Source: Dactylorhiza incarnata
Lineage: Eukaryota > Streptophyta > Magnoliopsida > Asparagales > Orchidaceae
Direction: 5' to 3'
Length of the DNA stretch: 64,000 nt
Assembly: GCA_033032865.1 (NCBI GenBank)
Contig: JAWHQI010000262.1
Span: 992,001-1,056,000, forward strand
In this document: piece by piece, positions 9,818-22,067 of the stretch
Position numbering within the stretch: position 1 is the stretch's first letter
Layout of the letters: each line of letters begins with the position of its first letter
Notes under the pieces: model-generated
What the model saw: the letters and a program-made list of their open reading frames with translations, nothing else
Told to the model about the DNA's origin: nothing
Databases searched by the model: none
Position numbers and translations under genes: made by a program

Positions 9818-10827
9818 AAAACGATATCGACTACAAGAAATTTATCATCGTGATATATGCTGAGGTGCATTTAATGCGCTGACTTTCTCAAAAATTGAAA
9901 TGCAGGGAATGTGCATGCCGCTCATCTTGTGCATTAATCAAGCAGTAATAAATGATTTATTCTCCACAGAATATAGTTGTTGCATAGTATTTAATGAAGA
10001 ATATTATTACTTCTACATTATGCATGTTCTATGACAGGCAAGACATTTATGATAAAATATTTTGCCAATTCTGTCAACATTTTCAAACTGGCAAATTGAT
10101 TATGGAATAATCAATGAGAGCTTTTATGCAAAATTATAGAGGAGTATAAAATAAAGACTTTTTCGATTACAGAACCACTTGTTTTTCAGTATTCTCTTTC
10201 ACGATTATTCTCAGACATACAAACAGAAATGAGTGAAAAGAATTTATAAGAAGATGACTTCGTTGTTGGGCTGTGAAGGTCAAGAGAAGATTTTATAGAA
10301 AGGTTCAGTGATTCATAAGATCTCTGGGCTTACATGTGCAAGAAGAAGAAGTCTGATCAGTCAAAGCTTTTATCTTCAAGCCTTCTCTTCTACAACAACA
10401 AACACATATGTACTATTTTGTAGGGTTCTTTGTGAGCCTGTGCTGGTAGGATCTTATAACAGATATGAGTTGGCAGGGTTCTGTGTGATCCTGAGTTCTG
10501 TAGGGTTCTTTGTGAGCCTAATTTTGGTAGGATCTTAGTGAAGATCTTAGTTATTGTAAGACTTGTACAGTCCAAGTAATTGGTAGGGTTCTCTGTGAGC
10601 CTGAGTTGTAAGATCTGCTTATTGAGAAGAGATCTGAGAAAGTTGGATATGTTGTATAGTCTAGCTCATTGCTAGATAGGTGGGAGGGACAATGGACTAC
10701 CTATAGACACTTTGTCTTATAGGGAACCACTATATATCCTATGTGTGTTTTGTGTTGCTTATGTGTTGTGCTAGCTAGATTTTAAAGTAGCAATTAACTT
10801 TGAAAACACCTAATCACCCCCCCAACA

Positions 10828-11730
10828 CTAGGTGTAGTTTAATCAAACCCATATCTTTCAAAATGACTAAAACTTGCTTTACGCTGTGAACCCCACTATT
10901 GGATTTAACTCTAATCTGGGAGATTTACATCATCCTCTCTCGAGGTGTGCGTGCAACTCTCTTTACAGTTGAGTGGTCAATTCATACTTTGAGCCTCCCG
11001 GCTAGCTAAGTATTTAAACCTAAGAGAAAAGCATATAGCGAAAATATGGTCTCACTACTTTAAAAATCAAGGGTAAATTAAAAGTGTTTACTCAAATGGA
11101 ATGAAAGAGCTAAATGATCATAGCTTGATTATCTCATCCTCAGATCAATTCGATCAAGCACTAATGAGAGTTTAGTTAAACATGGTGGAGGAGAAAAAGA
11201 AAGACTTGAAATAAGATTGCATGAAAAATTAACTAAAAGAGAGAGAGAGATTAAGAAAGGAGAAGTAAAGCTTTATTTATAACAAAAGTGATTACAAGTT
11301 CTAAGGAAGACAACAACACGAGAAAAAAATGATTACAAGATCACTAGAAAATATTGCATGAAAAGGTAGAAGAATGTTACTTCAAAAGAAGAGAGAGAGA
11401 AAGAAAATAAAGCATAAGAACAAGAAAAACAGCAACTACAACAACTAGCAGCACCTCTCCCACTCCAAATTTCTGAACCCTGGACTCAAGGAAGCCTCTG
11501 GAATTTATAGGAGAAAATTTCAAGTTACACGCCCTCGGTCACGCCCATGACCGAGGGGTTGTAACTACTATTCTGCTCATTTGGGATGACGACAGGTATG
11601 CGTGATGGAGCGACGAAAGTTGAAGGTTACACGGGTGATTCACGAGCGTGACTTGCAGGAACACGGTCGTGACTTGGACAAATCTGCACTGAATTTCCAC
11701 ATGGGCACGACAGCAGCTGGAAGTGATCTT
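10828..11730 (-). repeat. LTR of gypsy element C, promoter-to-U5 part
   Basis: Non-coding. On the minus strand it shows a palindrome cluster (CCTCGGTCACGCCCATGACCGAGG-type, about 11525-11720), a TATA box (CTATAAATTCC, about 11500-11510), then a leader-like region with CT-rich stretches. The same palindromic motif sits beyond B at 59985-60145, next to the minus-strand gypsy pol of C. The simplest reading is one LTR split by insertion of B at 11730/59969 and truncated on its far side by A. Confidence 0.6.
11500..11560 (-). promoter_or_regulatory. TATA box and palindrome of the C LTR
   Basis: The TATA box CTATAAATTCC lies about 20 bases downstream, on the minus strand, of a hairpin-forming motif (11528-11556). 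This is the same order of palindrome then TATA as in the other LTR families here. Confidence 0.55.
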
Positions 11731-12648
11731 TGTTGGGAATATTACCCTCAATGTTCCCTTGATTTGAAGAAGCTTCATACTCAATGCTAAGTACAAATTC
11801 TATCTAATAAACCTTATTTTACATTATGTCTATGCTGGGTTAGATCATTCCCAAGATATGGAATAAGTTCAGTGGTTTACTGCCAAAATCACTAAGATGA
11901 GTTCACTGTCTCAGTTGAAACGCTGAGACATGGCCAGGAAACGCTGAGAAGGTGTCTGGGCCAATTGAGCTGTGGATAGAGAAAATCCGCTGAGATAACT
12001 GTCTGTCCCAGCGGATTCGCTGAGACGGGATAGAAGTAACCATTGAGATAGGAAGCTGTCTCAGCACAACCGTTGAGACAGATTCAAATGTTCTGGCGGG
12101 TTTACATTTGGCACAACTTGCTGTAAAGCAAGATAGGATGTCCCAATCACCTCCATACTATGACAGGAGGACATCAGATAGTTGTTGAAGACTGGAGGAG
12201 TATAAAAGAATCAATTAGGGCTTTGTAAAAGCACTCTCACTCCCTGAAGAAGATTATTCTACTGTTCCATTCACGACAACGCAAAAAGTTTTCTCTTCCT
12301 GCTTCCTGAAGCTGCAAGGAGAGAAAATATTGTTCTTCTTGATTTACTCAAGATAAAACAAGTTGATCCTCATTCATCCTCTGAAGAAAAGGATAAAAAA
12401 AATCAGAGTTGAGGCCATTGGACTCATTCCTGTTTCAAGACAACTACAACAGTTGTTCAGCAACAGAAGACCAAGACTTGATATCTACTCTAGCTTCTAC
12501 TCTAATCATCCATTATTATTTTCTGTAGGAACTTATCTGTTATGAAATTGTAGGGCATCTTTGCCTGAGGGTGTAGAGTTTTCTGGCCTGAGAGTAGAGC
12601 TGAGAGTTCAACTTGAGTGTATGATCTTTGTGAGATCTAGGTAGAGCT
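11731..12648 (+). repeat. 5' LTR of B, 3' truncated
   Basis: Collinear with the 3' LTR to about 12648, then homology stops and gag reading frame begins at once. The palindrome array (CTGTCTCAGCGGATTCGCTG-type) lies at about 11895-12085 and a TATA box (GTATAAAAG) at about 12201-12209. Confidence 0.85.
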
Positions 12649-12649
12649 A

Positions 12650-13948
12650 TCAGTTAATGCAATTGATGACTCTACATTTCAGAACTTTGTGCACTGCACA
12701 ACAACTAAGGAATTATGGGTTACACTGGTGGTGTATATGGAAGGGACAGCTGAGGTGAGGGATGAGAGAAAATCACTCCTCAATCAAGAATATGAAGTTT
12801 TTAGGCAGCTGTGCCAATAAAGTATTTCCATTTGCTATGAAAGGTTCTTTAGGATAGTCAATGAACAAAGAACCTATGAAAGAGTGCTCAATGACTATGA
12901 GCTTAATGACAAGTTCCTAAGATCTCTAACTAGATACTGGGACACAAAGATATGTGCCATCAGGTAAGTGGCCAAGCTTGGTGAAACTCCTACCCATACA
13001 ATGTTTGGGAAGCTGCTCTCTTATGAGATGCAGTTGTCTGCAAGGAAGGAAGATGACACTTCCACCAGGGCACATGAAAGGGAGAGAGTGATTGCTCTCA
13101 AAGCTAACTGCTCCAAGAAGAGCAAATCCATAATGGTGTCTCCTACAAGGAGGACTGCTGAATCTGAGAAATCTGAGATCAGCACCTCAGGCAGCTCTTC
13201 ATCTGATGTGGAATTTGCTACCTTCTCAAGGCATTTCAAGAAAATGATAAGGAGAAAGAAGTGGAAGAACAACCCTTCCTCTTCCTCACATTCCAAGAAG
13301 GACATCAACAGATTGAAAGATAGCACACAAAAGGTGACAGCAAGCCTGTACAATTCATTGCTGACTGTCCAGTCAAGAGAAAGGAGAAAGGTGATAAGAA
13401 ACAACATCACCAAAAGGATAGGAAGGGGGAAAAATCCTTCCTAGCAAAGAAAGGAAAGAGCTAGAGTGAATCTGAATCCTCAACTTCAAATTCAGATGAT
13501 GAAGAGGAAGCCTACATTGGGCTATTTGCTGTAGAAAAGGAAAATGATTTTCCTGCTGCCAAGATTGGAATCAGGGCCCATCTATCACATTCAGATAGTG
13601 ATATTGAGGAGAATGAAGAGGACAAAGTTCAGCTAGGCCTCATGGTCATAAATAATGAGGAAGCCAGTCAGAACAATTCTGATAGTGAACAAGTACTTAT
13701 TCATTCCATCTCTTCTTCTGATTATGAGACAAACACAGAATCAGAAGCACCTTCATCAATTGGTGGAAGTGATTCAGAATCTGAGGAATATGTCAATCAA
13801 TTGATTGACAAGTATGGTGCTCTCTTGGAAGCTCAAATATGTGCTTCTAATTATTGACACTTTTTCTTCTCAAACTAATAGAAGAGGACTAGGGTACAAT
13901 AAAATGGAAGTAGGAGAAGGGAGTGGAGAAAAGAGCAAGGACCAGGCT
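12650..13948 (+). pseudogene. B Gag, N-terminal to middle part
   Basis: Frame opens inside Gag (SVNAIDDSTFQNFVHC, then KELWVTLVVYMEGTAEVRDE), so the true N-terminus is lost in the LTR-gag deletion. Stops interrupt it near 12818 and 12965. A Lys-rich region and a remnant of the first zinc knuckle (FIADCPVKRK) near 13345-13385 are followed by a frameshift and a Ser/Glu/Asp-rich acidic stretch to about 13857. The chain is then cut by element E at 13948. The rest resumes at 46282. The role was capsid assembly and RNA packaging. Confidence 0.8.
13944..13948. other. Target-site duplication of E, left copy
   Basis: AGGCT, repeated exactly at 46277-46281 after the 3' LTR of E. It shows that the 32-kb block between is one insertion with later nesting. 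Confidence 0.92.
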
Positions 13949-14029
13949 TGTAACATCCCAGTGTGCGCTAGGACCCTATGATGAAAATAAAATCCAGCGC
14001 CTACATTTTCTTTTGCAAAAATATGTATG
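13949..14029 (+). repeat. 5' LTR of E, first 81 bp
   Basis: Matches the start of the 3' LTR at 42698. It is interrupted by element G, whose target duplication GTATG is at 14025-14029 and 26985-26989. The LTR resumes at 26990. Confidence 0.92.
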
Positions 14030-15783
14030 TGATGAGTCCCAATTATATACACATTTCCGGACTCATCGGGGCTATTTTTCACGCACTTACACTTCATTTT
14101 TAGTTCATTAATGCTTATATTTCACTTGTTCACTCTTCTCACACTAACTGCACTTTTAGGCCCGTTGTGGTGTGCAATTGCATGATTTGTTGTTGGTGGC
14201 AAGCACAATGTGCTCCCCATTCTTTTTTTGTGTTTATCTAGTGCTGGATGTGTTTTCCCAGATGTTTTATCTTGTATACAGGTGGTCGGATCATCCAGTT
14301 TTCCCCCATAATTCATGATTGTGTGCAACGCACGATCATGCATTTCCTTGATGCACGGGCGGTTGCGGTCGTGCGTTCTCATCTGGGCAGAAAATGGGAG
14401 ATCTGAGTTTAGTCATGCGTTTTGATGCACTGGCGGAATTGCCCGTGCGTGAGTAAAACGCACGGTCGCCTGTTTCTTCCTGTTTTTTAGCTTTTCTGAA
14501 TTTACCCGTGCATTTTGACGCACGGGCGGATTTTCCCGTGCGTGAGTAAAACGCACGGGCGCGTCAGCTTCATCTTCCTGGCCTGTCTATTTGTTAAATA
14601 TCGCACGGTCCATGCACGGTTGTGCGTTCAACCGTGCGTGACCAGTTTCTGACTTTTTTTTCTATATAAGCTGCAGATTCTGCCCTAGAAGGATCGACCT
14701 TCTTTCCCGCGTCCAAGAGCTCTAGTTTCGCCCATTTCGCCGCTCCTTCGCCGCCCACCATCTGGAGGTGCTCCGGACATATTCTTCACGCCAATCTCGA
14801 GCCAGAGTATCCTCTCGGCCTCCTCCATCATTCAGAAGGTTCCAAGCTCCATTTCAACGGATTTTGCACTATATCCTTGGAGTTCCCCGGCAAGATCATG
14901 GCTGAAGGCTATTGATGAAGAAGACGGGTCCATTGGGAGGAAGTGACAGACCTCTTCTACCCTGGACGATAGTTGAAGACCGAGCCCGGACGAGGATTGA
15001 CAACCCTAGATTCCGGCCGTGAATCTCCGACGAGTCTTCATGCTTCGGTTGTAATCTTACCTCCTCCTTATTATTTTTGCTGATTCTATTTGATGTGTTT
15101 GGTTGTATGTTTCTATATGAATGATGTCCATAAACCCTAAATATTATTATCGTAATTTTCCATGGTTTTGTGGTTATGTTTGTGGTTTATGTGATTTGAG
15201 GAGCGCCCCCATTCCACCATCCATTCCGCCTGACTACTCAGCCATTCCGTGTGCCTACTATTCCATCCGCCAAGCTATGCGGTGCTAACAGCCCGTGTCA
15301 TCCACCTCGACTCCGCCGGTGCGAACCATTCCATCCGCTTGCCTTCTCGTCCATCCGCCTAGTGAAGCATGGCATAGCGGCCCGTGTAATCCATTCGCCT
15401 AACGAAGTAGTGTGCTCAAGGCCTGCACAGTTATAATCTGCTTGCCTACTCGTCCATCCGTCCTTGCGACGCATTGCGCTCAAGGCCTGCCTAGTCTCCA
15501 TCCCGCCAAATGAAGCATTGCATAGCGGCATTGCATAGGAGTAGTTGTAGTATTTTCTCTTTATTTCTACAAACCAAAACCCCCCATTTCTGCAACCCAT
15601 CCGACTTAAGGACTTCAATCTCAACTCCTTCCTCATTAGTAAACTCCACCTTACTGTGTTCCTTCGAGATCGATACTTGGGGATTCACTCCCACATTTTA
15701 TATTACTTGAACGATCGGTACACTGCCGTTTCGTGCTGTAGTCTTGCTACCGCCTATAGCGGTGTGCTAAGATTTGCGCATCA
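14030..15783 (+). repeat. 5' LTR of G
   Basis: About 1.75 kb. U3 has a dense array of CGCACGGTCGTGCG-type palindromes (about 14320-14645) followed by a TATA box (CTATATAAGC, about 14661-14670). The region 15200-15560 has imperfect internal repeats built on ATCCGCCTA and GCGCTCAAGGCCTGC. Confidence 0.9.
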
Positions 15784-15806
15784 AGTTTTTGGCGCCATTG
15801 TCGTGG
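15784..15806 (+). other. Primer-binding site of G (tRNA-Asp)
   Basis: Directly after the LTR comes AGTTTTTGGCGCCATTGTCG, close to the complement of the plant tRNA-Asp 3' end (TGGCGCCGTTGCCGGGGA). This is the primer used by the Athila/Tat lineage. Confidence 0.8.
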
Positions 15807-16000
15807 AACACAGTCGTGTGAGAGGAGAGGGAGAATCTGAGAGAGAAGCCCTTCCATTTGTAAATTGCATCCTTCCTTTATTTTATTTCAGTTCTTTTTA
15901 TTCCATTTTCTTGTTTTACTTAGGTTGCTTAGTAAATTATTGTTATGTGTAGCATTTTGCACAATAGTATTTTTCTTTGGAACCTTGTTATCTTCACACT

Positions 16001-17244
16001 ATGTGGGCTTCGTTTAATATTCGTTGCCGCTTTTGTGGAGATATATCTCATGCTAGTGATAGATGTCCAAAGGGAGATAGTAACACTAGCACTCAACGCC
16101 AGTACATGGAGCACCGAATTCATTTGGTACTCTATATGGTGTGCGTAAGTCCTACGGCTACTCGTCCACTCCGCACATGCCCTTTTCACATTCATGTCCG
16201 GTTCAATTTGAGCCGAAGAAAAATGCAAAACAGTGCTTGTTTTGTCGGAGCATGGATCATGCCTTGAAGGACTGTGCTGCATTCCTTCGCCAAATGGACG
16301 AGGATGACGAGCCGGATATCCGGATTGTCCCGACTCCTACTTCTGGCAGCACACCTTCAACATCTGGTTATGTGCACATTTCACCTTCAAGTTTTGAAGG
16401 GGATGATGTGGACACAGTCACCATATGTGTGGCTGATCTAGGCTCTGACATGGCTGAGCCCATCTCCCCTGCAAATATATCACCGTGTATAGATTCGATT
16501 CTTTGTGAGGAATCAGTGCTTGACTTTTATCCAAGCACTATTCCTCCCCCTATTGTGCATTTTATTACATTTGTCTCTGACGACATTATTGAGGATGTTT
16601 CGCAGGATAAGGCAGGTGATTTATGTGTTGTGCCTATTCCTATGGAGGAGGATATTTTCCAAGGTGACGAGGATTCTACCTCAGCACCGGTGGAGGAAGT
16701 CCAAATCATGGAGGAGGTCACTGATGATCCTACTGAGCCTTGTAGCATTGTCGATGATGCCGACATTATCTTATTTCCCCAACCTCTTGGGAGTGAGACC
16801 GGGACCACTCCCCCGATTGATGTTCATTTAAGTTTTTCTTCTTTTTTATTTCCTAACCCCCCATCTTCATCTGAACCTGTGCAGGTTGAGTCTTCACAGG
16901 TACTTCAGGAGGACTTGGAGCATTTTGCTCAAGTCAATGATGATTGTATCCTCTCTTGTGAGGAGGTTGATCCATCCTCCATAGTGGAAACCCCACTCAT
17001 TACCTTTTCCTCCTGCCACCTCCACGAAGATGGCACCTTGCTGGGCAAGGATTTATTTTGTGGTGAGACGAGTGAGGACCAGCCTTCCTCCTCTTCTTAC
17101 TTCCTATTTCCTCTACCTGTGTTAAGAAGGTATTATTATTTAGGTAGGGGAGTAACTGTTCTGTCGCTGTATCGGTACCCGCTACCGACACGCATATTAG
17201 AACAGTTACCTGTTCATTTCCTTTTCCATACTCCCATTAGCTAG
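16001..17244 (+). pseudogene. G zinc-knuckle acidic protein
   Basis: Starts MWASFNIRCRFCGD. Two CX2CX4HX4C knuckles are visible: CRFCGDISHASDRC near residue 9 and, after a frameshift near 16140, CLFCRSMDHALKDC. The rest (16280-17244) is strongly acidic and rich in Ser, Pro and Asp, with no enzyme motif. The C-terminal third, with PVQVESSQVLQEDLEH, is shared with the H protein. Knuckles suggest RNA binding or packaging in trans, which is inferred. The whole coding capacity of G is this protein. I do not recognise it as a standard Gag because no capsid domain is seen. Confidence 0.65.
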
Positions 17245-18429
17245 AACTGTTTTAAATTTAAATAAGTCGTGCTGGGATGACAATAACCCCAGTAGTTATC
17301 TTACCTTTTCCTGCATTTTTATTTTCATCTAGTTTAGTTTAGTTATTTGTATATCATTTTGCTTTGTACATTTTTCTTTTGTTTTTGCGGAGCTCACCAC
17401 TGCAGGTTCTTTTCTGGATGGCGGATGTTGCAGCTTCGTCATGGTTTACACGCCAATCTTCTGGTATGCTCACTTGCTGAGCATTGGGTACTTTCTTCCC
17501 CTAGCCCTCATTTAAATTTCATGTTGTTATTCTATGCTGGTTCGTTTAGTTTAAGTCTGGGGGAGAGATATTTAATGTACCCACTGCACATGCGCATCTT
17601 AGTGCATGCTAGAAGTATTTTATTTTTTGTTATATATGATTTTTTTGCATTTTCTTCGCACACCACAGCACCCACATGAGCGTGTACTTAGTTGTTGGCG
17701 CGTCATGAGTTGAATTCATTTCCTCTGTGTGATTGGGAAAATCATTGTGCTGGCTTTTAAATTATGTAGGGGAGTAAAATGTTGACTCCGGTGTTCCTAG
17801 GCAAGTACTCATGTGAGTATAGGGATTTGTGTAGATTAGATTTCTTCTTATACTTTTAGTTTTATGCATTTCTTTTAGTGTAAATATTGTTTACTCTACT
17901 CAAATGGTGAATCTGGTGTTAATCAAAAGGTAGCATAGGGATGTGTGTAAAGTATCGTTAGATATGTATTGCTCGAGCCGGGAGGAAGGATAATCTTTCT
18001 CGGTGGCTAAGAACTTGCCCCAAGCGATTCTTAAAGCATAGGCATAGGATAGTTCTTTTGCGTGAGAATGACGTAGGCAATCATTTTGGCCCAGTTGAGC
18101 TTTTGTGCCCATTCCTATCGCTCTATCCTCGTTAGCCCAGTTGTGCCTACCCGTTCTTTGATTCAGCCCCACTTTTATCTCACCAAAGCCTAAAAGCCAA
18201 TCCTAGTCGCACACCCGAATTTGAGCTTTAGTTGTTTATTATTTTCATGATTGGGGTGTTGATGTTGTGATATTTTTGTGAAAATGTGGATGCACTTCAT
18301 TGCTCATCTTGCTGAAATTGTGTTGAAAAGAAAAGAAAAAGAAAAAAATGAGAAAAAGAAAAGAAGTAAAAAGAAAAAGAAGAAGTGCTTAATTGAAAAA
18401 TCTTTGTATAAATTTATGATTGGGAGTAG
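17245..18429 (+). other. G 3' untranslated region, first part
   Basis: No ORF of note. Contains a purine-only stretch (about 18320-18385, GAAAAGAAAAAG-type). The first part of the G tail ends where H is inserted; AGTAG at 18425-18429 is the left target copy. The tail resumes at 24695. Confidence 0.75.
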
Positions 18430-20190
18430 TGATGCGCGAATCTCGCACACCGCTATAGGCGGTAGCTAGACTGCGGCACGAAATGGCAGTGTACCGATCG
18501 TTCAAGTAATATATAATGGGAATGAATCCCCAAGTATCGATCTCAAAGGAACACAGTAAGGTGGAGTTTACTATTGAGGCAGGACTTGAGATGGAAGTCC
18601 TTTAGTCGGATGGGTGTGAAAGTGGGTGATTTGGGTTGTGGAAAATAAAGGAAAATACTACAACTACTCCTATGCATTGCCGCTATACAATGCTTTGCTT
18701 GGCGGGATGGAGACTAGGCAGGCCTTGAGCGCGCTGCTTCACAAGGGTGGATGGACGAGTAGGCAAGCGGAATCGAACTGTGTAGGCCTTGAGCGCGCTG
18801 CTTCATTAGGCGAATGGATTATACGGGCCGCTATGCCACGCTTTTCTTGGCGGATGGATGAGTAGGCAAGCAGATGGAATGGTTCGCACCGGCGGAGTCG
18901 GAATGGATTACACGGGCCGCTATGCCACGCTTCGCTAGGCGGATGGAAGAGTAGGCATACGGATGAGGGTCGCAAGCACCTCGTCGACAAGCACGCCACT
19001 AGCAATTGCTAGTGCGGCACACGAACGTGACAGTGGGATGGAGGAAGGAATGGGGCGCACCTCAAGCAACTTAAACACCAAAGCATTTCACATAGACATG
19101 AAATAAATAAATACAAACAAGTTTAAGTGCCACTTTATCATAATATAAAGATCTAACTACATACACACATCAATAAGAGAAGAATAAGGCAAGAAATCGA
19201 CCGAATCCGAAGGCTCGTTGTAGATTCACGGTTGGAATCGCCGGGTTATCAATCCGTGTCCAAGCTCGGTCCGCAACTACGTCCGAGGTAGAGAGATCTG
19301 TCACGACTCTCCAATGAGCCCGTCTTCTTCGTCTCACGATCCGGTAAAGGTTGCAAACTTCCCATTGCTTGATGGTAATGGCGGCTAGATGTTCCTTTGA
19401 AGCTCTAGGATGAAGGAGGAGGCCGAGAGGAAGCTCCGGATCACGATTGGCGTGAAGAACAAGCCCAGAGCACCTCCTGGTGGTAGGCATCTATGGACGG
19501 AGAAAAGGGCGCGGAACTGGAGCTCTGGGAGCAGGAAAAAAGATCTATATAGAATACGGCAAGACCTGCGGCTTAAATAGAAATTCTGTCAGAAAATGGT
19601 CATGCACGGTCGAACGCACGACCGTGCGTTATTAAATGATAAAACTTGACTTGGGGAAGACGCTACGCCGCCCGTGCGAATTGCTCACGCACGATCAACA
19701 CCGCCCGTGCGTTCAAACGCACGGGTAAACTCTGAAGCTCTGAAATCACAAAGACACAGGTCGACCGTGCGTTTTACTCACGCACGGGCGAATCAGCCAG
19801 TGCGTCAAAATGCACGAGTAAACTCCGACGCTCCATTTTCTGCCCATACACAAACGCACGACCCCAACCGACTGTGCGTCAAGGAAACGCACGACTGTGC
19901 GATATGCACAGACATTACTTCTGGGGAAAACGGGATGATCCGGTCACCTGCATACAAGATACAATGGCTGGGAATACACGTCCAGCATCAGAAAAACATA
20001 GAAGAAGGGAAGGGGAGCACCATGTTCTTACCCCCAACAACAAGGAGCGCAATTGCACACCGGAATGGGCTTAAAAGTGCACCTAGCATGGAATAGTACA
20101 AATGAATGAAAACGTGCCTAAAATGTGGTGCATAGACTAGAAATACGGCCCAGATGAGTCCATAAATGTATATATAAATGGGACTCATCA
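18430..20190 (-). repeat. 3' LTR of H
   Basis: About 1.76 kb. Palindrome array at about 19590-19910; TATA box on the minus strand (CTATATAGATC, about 19544-19555). Confidence 0.9.
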
Positions 20191-22067
20191 CACACCCAGA
20201 CTTACCTGTTTGCACGTCCTGAGCAAACAAATCCCTCAAGCGGATAAGAAAAATATAAGCTGACATAGAAATTGTAAAGCAGAGTACCATGCGAAGTCGC
20301 ATGCTCATGCGCGTAGAAATACAGTAGATAAAATTTCTAATTATACATATTAGTTTATAATTTTCTAGGGGCGTATTTATATATTACATTTACTAAAAAA
20401 GTGAATCACGGTGAATCATAAGGTCGTACATAGGAAGAAAGTAAACTGAACGCTGAGGCGAGCATTGCCAAAGATCGGGGCTCGGGACAAACTCCATTGA
20501 AATCCATCAATGTCGGTGACCATAAGCTTGCCCGATTGCACTCTCTCCACGGTACTGGTTTGACTCAAATGTGTGAATCAATAGGACTTTTGGTTTAAGA
20601 TGAGGCTTGGGTTTAGGCGAGATATACAATGATAAAAATGACGGCTCAAGCACTAAACCCAAATGAGCTAATGCAGAAATTATCCTCAAACACCACGCAT
20701 ACACACGGGTACACTACACCCCCAGACTTGAACCTGAAAACATGGGTGCGTGCACCGCCTACTCCCAAACATATATTTATACAGATTTTTCAATAAAGCT
20801 CATCACTTTTTCTTTTCTTTTCACTTCCTTTCTTTTTCTTATTTTCTTTTCTTTTCTTTTCAAACCATTTTCAGCAAAATGAACAATGAAGCGCATCCAC
20901 ATTTTCACAAAAGAAATCACCACTTCAACACCCCAATCTTGAAAATAATATGCAGACTAAAGCTCAAATTTGGGTGTGCGACTAGGATTGGCTTTTAGGC
21001 TTTGGTGAAATAAAAGTGGGGCTGAATCAAAGAAAGGGTAGGCACAACTGGGCTAGCGAGAATATAGCGATAGGAATAGGCACAAAGGCTCAACCGGGCC
21101 AAAATGATGGCCTATATCACATTCACACAAATGACTAACCGTATACCCATGCTTCAAGAATCGCTTGGGGCAAGTTCTTAGCCACCGAGAAAGATAATCC
21201 TTTCTCCCGACTCGGGCAATACGAGGCTAACGAACGTCTACACACATTCCCATGCTACCGTTTGATTCACACCGAATTCACCAATTTTTTGAGTAAAGTA
21301 AACAATATCTACGCTAACAGAAAAATATAATCTAAAAGCATAAAAAGAAATTGAATCTACATGAGTTTCCATGCGAGACATGAGCACTCGACTAGGAGCA
21401 CTTCAAGAGTCAACATTCCACTCCATCTTGCAATTATTTTGGCTAATACAGCACTTCCTACATCACATCCAAGAATTGAGTATACGGGAGCATAAAAACA
21501 AGCGAGTGTGTGCTAAAGTGGGTGTAGTGGTGTGCAAGGCAATTGAACATAACAAAATATAAAACTAAATGCTTCTAGTATGCAACTAAGAGGTGCACAT
21601 GAGTGGGTAACATATAACAGCTCTCCCCAAGACTTAATCTAAACAATACAACATAATGATATGACAGTAAAAATCAAAATCGAAAGCTAGGGAAGAAGTT
21701 ACCCAATGCTCAGCAAGTGAGCATACCAGAAGATGCATGAAAATCTGAAACAAACCCGCCATTCAGAATTTGCAATGAGTACCTGCAGGGGTGAGCTCCA
21801 CAAAAACCAAAGAAAGCAGAAATGCTAAAACTGAACAGAAATTTACTAACTACACTAACTAGGAAAATGAAAGTGCAATAAACGTAAGATAACTACTGGG
21901 GTTATTTTCCTCCCAGCACGACTTATTCGGATTTTATACAGTTCTAGCTAATGGGTCTATGAAAAGAAAAGTGCACCGGTAACTATTCTAATATGCGTGT
22001 AGGTAGCGGGTACCTATATGGAGAAAGAACAGTCACGCCTCTACCTGAATAAAGATAAACCTGCCCA
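20191..22067 (-). other. H 3' untranslated region
   Basis: Begins, on the minus strand after the ORF, with sequence matching the G tail and ends with the polypurine tract CAGGTAAGTCTGGGTGTG next to the LTR. A long pyrimidine run on the plus strand (about 20808-20863) is the counterpart of the purine run in G. No gene seen. Confidence 0.75.

Larger units (their letters stand above)
3058..10827 (+). mobile_element. Copia element A (SIRE/Maximus-like) with a third ORF, 5' truncated
   Basis: Order: Gag C-terminus, protease, pre-integrase domain, a stub of integrase, reverse transcriptase, RNase H, a 520-bp spacer, a long ORF3, polypurine tract and 3' LTR. An extra ORF between pol and the 3' LTR is the hallmark of the SIRE/Maximus lineage of copia elements. 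The 5' part is missing because D1 begins at 3057. Closely related to B in gene order and protein sequence, but the LTRs are different. The right end at 10827 is placed by the TG...CA rule only, as no second LTR or target duplication is available. Confidence 0.85.
8815..10827 (+). repeat. 3' LTR of A, interrupted by a TRIM
   Basis: Starts TGTTAGGTATT directly after the polypurine tract. About 1.59 kb once the TRIM and its target duplication are removed. From about 8960 to 9400, and resuming after the TRIM, it is full of GACGATATCGTC-type palindromes. A TATA box (TATAAAA) lies at 10145-10151. The 3' end, after a C7 run, is placed at 10827 but could lie a little further right. Confidence 0.8.
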
